From NCBI RefSeq assembly GCF_026240635.1, contig NZ_CP110848.1, positions 1,614,501 through 1,678,500 on the forward strand: 64,000 nucleotides of DNA, written 5' to 3'. Numbering within the stretch: the stretch's first letter is position 1; each line of letters starts with the position of its first letter. Both the position numbers and the translations under genes were made by a program. Below the pieces are notes generated by a model. The model saw only the letters and a list, made by a program, of their open reading frames with translations. It was not told where the DNA came from and did no database searches. This document shows positions 62,718-64,000 of this stretch, piece by piece. This DNA comes from Trichothermofontia sichuanensis B231 (GTDB lineage Bacteria > Cyanobacteriota > Cyanobacteriia > B231).

Positions 62718-63140
62718 ATGGATGTGAGGAAGAGAAATCGTATTTTGGGCCTATTGACTCTGGTAGGGATTGCCCTAGCTGCCCCAGCCGTACGGGCTGA
62801 AGAACAGCTAGAGTTTTACCGTATTCGCTATATCACTATTCCCGATGCGATCAATACGGAATTTCTCCGTGACTCCAAAGACATCTTTGGCAATGCCACC
62901 CTGCTCGAACAAACAGTACAACTCTTTTGGGATTATCCTGAAAACCAGATTCTACGAGATTCCCACCGGGTCGCCCGACTCCATCAAGAGATCCTGCTCC
63001 AGCAAACGTCTAGCGATCCGCTGATTCGCACCTTGGATGCTGATAATCCGTTCAGTACCTCCATTCGCTTGTCACCGGAGTTAGGTGGTGCCCGGATTTT
63101 AGGGAGTGAACTGGTCTTTGAGCGGATCCCACCGCGCTAA
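62718..63140 (+). CDS. Secreted hypothetical protein
   Basis: 140 residues from the ATG at 62718 (MDVRKRNRILGLL). Signal peptide 'GLLTLVGIALAAPAVRA' is followed by a small soluble domain ('FYRIRYITIPDAINTEFLRD', 'LRDSHRVARLHQEILLQQTS') that I do not recognise. An in-frame TTG at 62691 is a less likely start. Confidence 0.65.
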   Translation: MDVRKRNRILGLLTLVGIALAAPAVRAEEQLEFYRIRYITIPDAINTEFLRDSKDIFGNATLLEQTVQLFWDYPENQILRDSHRVARLHQEILLQQTSSDPLIRTLDADNPFSTSIRLSPELGGARILGSELVFERIPPR

Positions 63141-63304
63141 GGCTGGCGTCGAGTAACCTGGCTGAGTCGGGACGATCGCGATCAGCAGCGTAAACGTAAT
63201 AAACGTCTCAGAAACTCAGTCACTGGCGTTGAATCGGATATCGTATAGGGATGAGAGGGGTAGGTTGCAACCTGCCCCTTAACTAGGGGGGGTGCTAACG
63301 TAAG
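63141..63304. other. Spacer with no recognised feature
   Basis: No ORF, RNA gene or repeat of note is seen between the secreted protein and the repeat at 63305. Confidence 0.35.
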
Positions 63305-63411
63305 TATAGTCATTGCAATTTAGGCTGAAACAGCACCCTCACCTCCAGCCTCTCTCCCGCTCTGGGGGAGGGGAGTCAAAAATTGTATCGTTCTTATTTG
63401 GATTGACCATA
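63305..63411. repeat. 107-bp MITE-like repeat, near the tRNA
   Basis: It begins TATAGTCATTGCAATTTAGG and ends GATTGACCATA, with a C-rich/G-rich core. The length and ends match the other 107-bp copies. Confidence 0.85.
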
Positions 63412-63500
63412 GTATCGGTTTTGGCTTGTCATGACTCAAGTCATGACGACTACCCATTAGCCCCCTAGCCTGGGGCTAGCAGCTAAAGGGAAGAGAGAAG

Positions 63501-63573
63501 TCCAGGGTGCAGGAGTTGAACCTGCCTGAGGCGAATTATGAGTTCGCTGCCTAGACCGCTCGGCCAACCCTGG
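63501..63573 (-). tRNA. trnM: tRNA-Met (CAT anticodon)
   Basis: Read on the minus strand, a 7-bp acceptor stem CCAGGGT/ACCCTGG closes the molecule, with A as discriminator. The anticodon stem GCGAA/TTCGC holds the loop CTCATAA, anticodon CAT. The T arm is GCAGG-TTCAACT-CCTGC and the variable loop is short (CTCAG). CCA is not encoded. The three G-C pairs of initiator tRNA are absent, so an elongator tRNA-Met (or Ile-CAT) is likely; I prefer Met. Confidence 0.85.
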
Positions 63574-63760
63574 TTATCCGTGCTAATTAGGGAACTGATC
63601 AGTGGGTTTTCCTGATCGGGGTTTCCCCAATTTTTCCCTATGGTTTTTCCCTATTGTAATGTTACTCAAAGGCACTGGTTGATTCCGAGACTGGCAAAAT
63701 TGAGCGATTTGCCTTAAAACGTAGCAAGTAGATGGTGCCAACAAGGCTTGGTTTGGCTGT

Positions 63761-64000
63761 ATGCGACTGAACTCTACGCTTGCCCTTAGTTTGCTGTTAC
63801 TGTCGTTGATGTTGGGTGCTGGCTTTGTCAGTGCAGCAGCAGGGTTCGCCCTAGGGCGACAAGCGCTCAAAGGCGTGAGACAACCCGAAGCGCGTCCGAC
63901 TAAAAAGCCCCTAGGCCACCGGCCCGGCATTAATGATAGCGAGACACCCATCTTACTGAAAGAGTCTGAGATCCTGGCAACGGTTCTCAAGCGGATGCAG
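63761..64000 (+). CDS. Small conserved cyanobacterial protein (partial, right edge)
   Basis: 80 codons open to the window end, starting MRLNSTLALSLLLLSLMLGA, a signal or anchor helix, then 'GFALGRQALKGVRQPEARPT'. This pattern resembles a small conserved cyanobacterial family of unknown function (hydrophobic helix, ALKGV-QP-RPT). An antisense ORF at 63583-63990 overlaps it but shows no family likeness. Confidence 0.65.
   Translation, partial: MRLNSTLALSLLLLSLMLGAGFVSAAAGFALGRQALKGVRQPEARPTKKPLGHRPGINDSETPILLKESEILATVLKRMQ

Noticed and set aside
63583-63990. Minus-strand ORF near the right edge (135 codons)
   Set aside because: It overlaps the conserved small gene at 63761 with its signal helix; the plus-strand frame has the recognisable pattern.

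Overview
The window reads as a chromosomal segment of a non-marine cyanobacterium. The evidence is direct: the HIP1 octamer GCGATCGC occurs throughout in coding and non-coding DNA, and many genes are cyanobacterial hallmarks (beta-carotene hydroxylase CrtR, a PedR-like small LuxR regulator, an EGY-type site-2 protease, DUF3177, the dnaK1/dnaK2 pair, a pilB-pilT-pilC block). The genus cannot be fixed from the sequence.

Layout. 1-4190: end of an antiporter/Usp-type protein, a DUF3352 protein and a nucleoside/sugar-type ABC permease, then repeats and a small conserved protein. 4.6-10.2 kb (minus): S2P protease, hisS, a conserved hypothetical, pedR-like regulator, CPBP protease. 10.6-14.1 kb: radC, an orphan gas-vesicle pair gvpF/L-gvpG, a 0.9-kb gene-free stretch and a membrane protein. 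14.3-26.1 kb: a defence/toxin-antitoxin island. 26.1-32.1 kb (minus): double-NBD ABC ATPase, YqeK-type HD phosphohydrolase, glutamate-type dehydrogenase, TauE transporter and persulfide dioxygenase. 32.6-36.4 kb: long Hsp20, dnaK2, TPR protein. 36.5-45.2 kb: housekeeping genes (PrxQ/BCP, Rpn-type nuclease, DUF3177, crtR, TxlA thioredoxin, truB, histidine phosphatase, Nif3, 2Fe-2S protein, SPFH protein). 45.4-50.3 kb: a NACHT NTPase ending in a ClpS-like domain, a pentapeptide protein, a PD-(D/E)XK-like protein and a hypothetical. 50.3-55.1 kb (minus): pilC, pilT, pilB. 55.8-61.4 kb: grpE-dnaK1-dnaJ-tusA-rsgA. 61.7-64 kb: pyrE, a secreted protein, tRNA-Met and the start of a small conserved gene.

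The island is the most unusual part. A PLD-SNF2 helicase, a PD-(D/E)XK-like protein, two DUF29 proteins, a VapB/VapC-type pair and a large Eco57I-type N6-adenine methylase lie on one strand. Most junctions are 4-bp ATGA overlaps, so they look like one transcript. Downstream is an array of MNT-HEPN, DUF4258-DUF2283 and small-ORF cassettes; one HEPN has an in-frame stop and the last MNT-HEPN copy is deleted and interrupted by a repeat. The architecture suggests a split Type ISP/BREX/DISARM-like restriction system without the diagnostic DISARM or BREX partners.

Small mobile repeats pervade the window. One family is exactly 107 bp with TATAGTCA-like ends (IS630-type MITE-like), with a 103-bp subfamily. 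Two genes end inside such repeats and take their last codons and stop from them. A second family has CTGATTGAC ends and 10-11 bp flanking direct repeats. Related sequence is also translated in frame within the helicase and methylase genes. A third repeat is a perfect 21-bp-arm hairpin present twice with a compensatory base-pair change.
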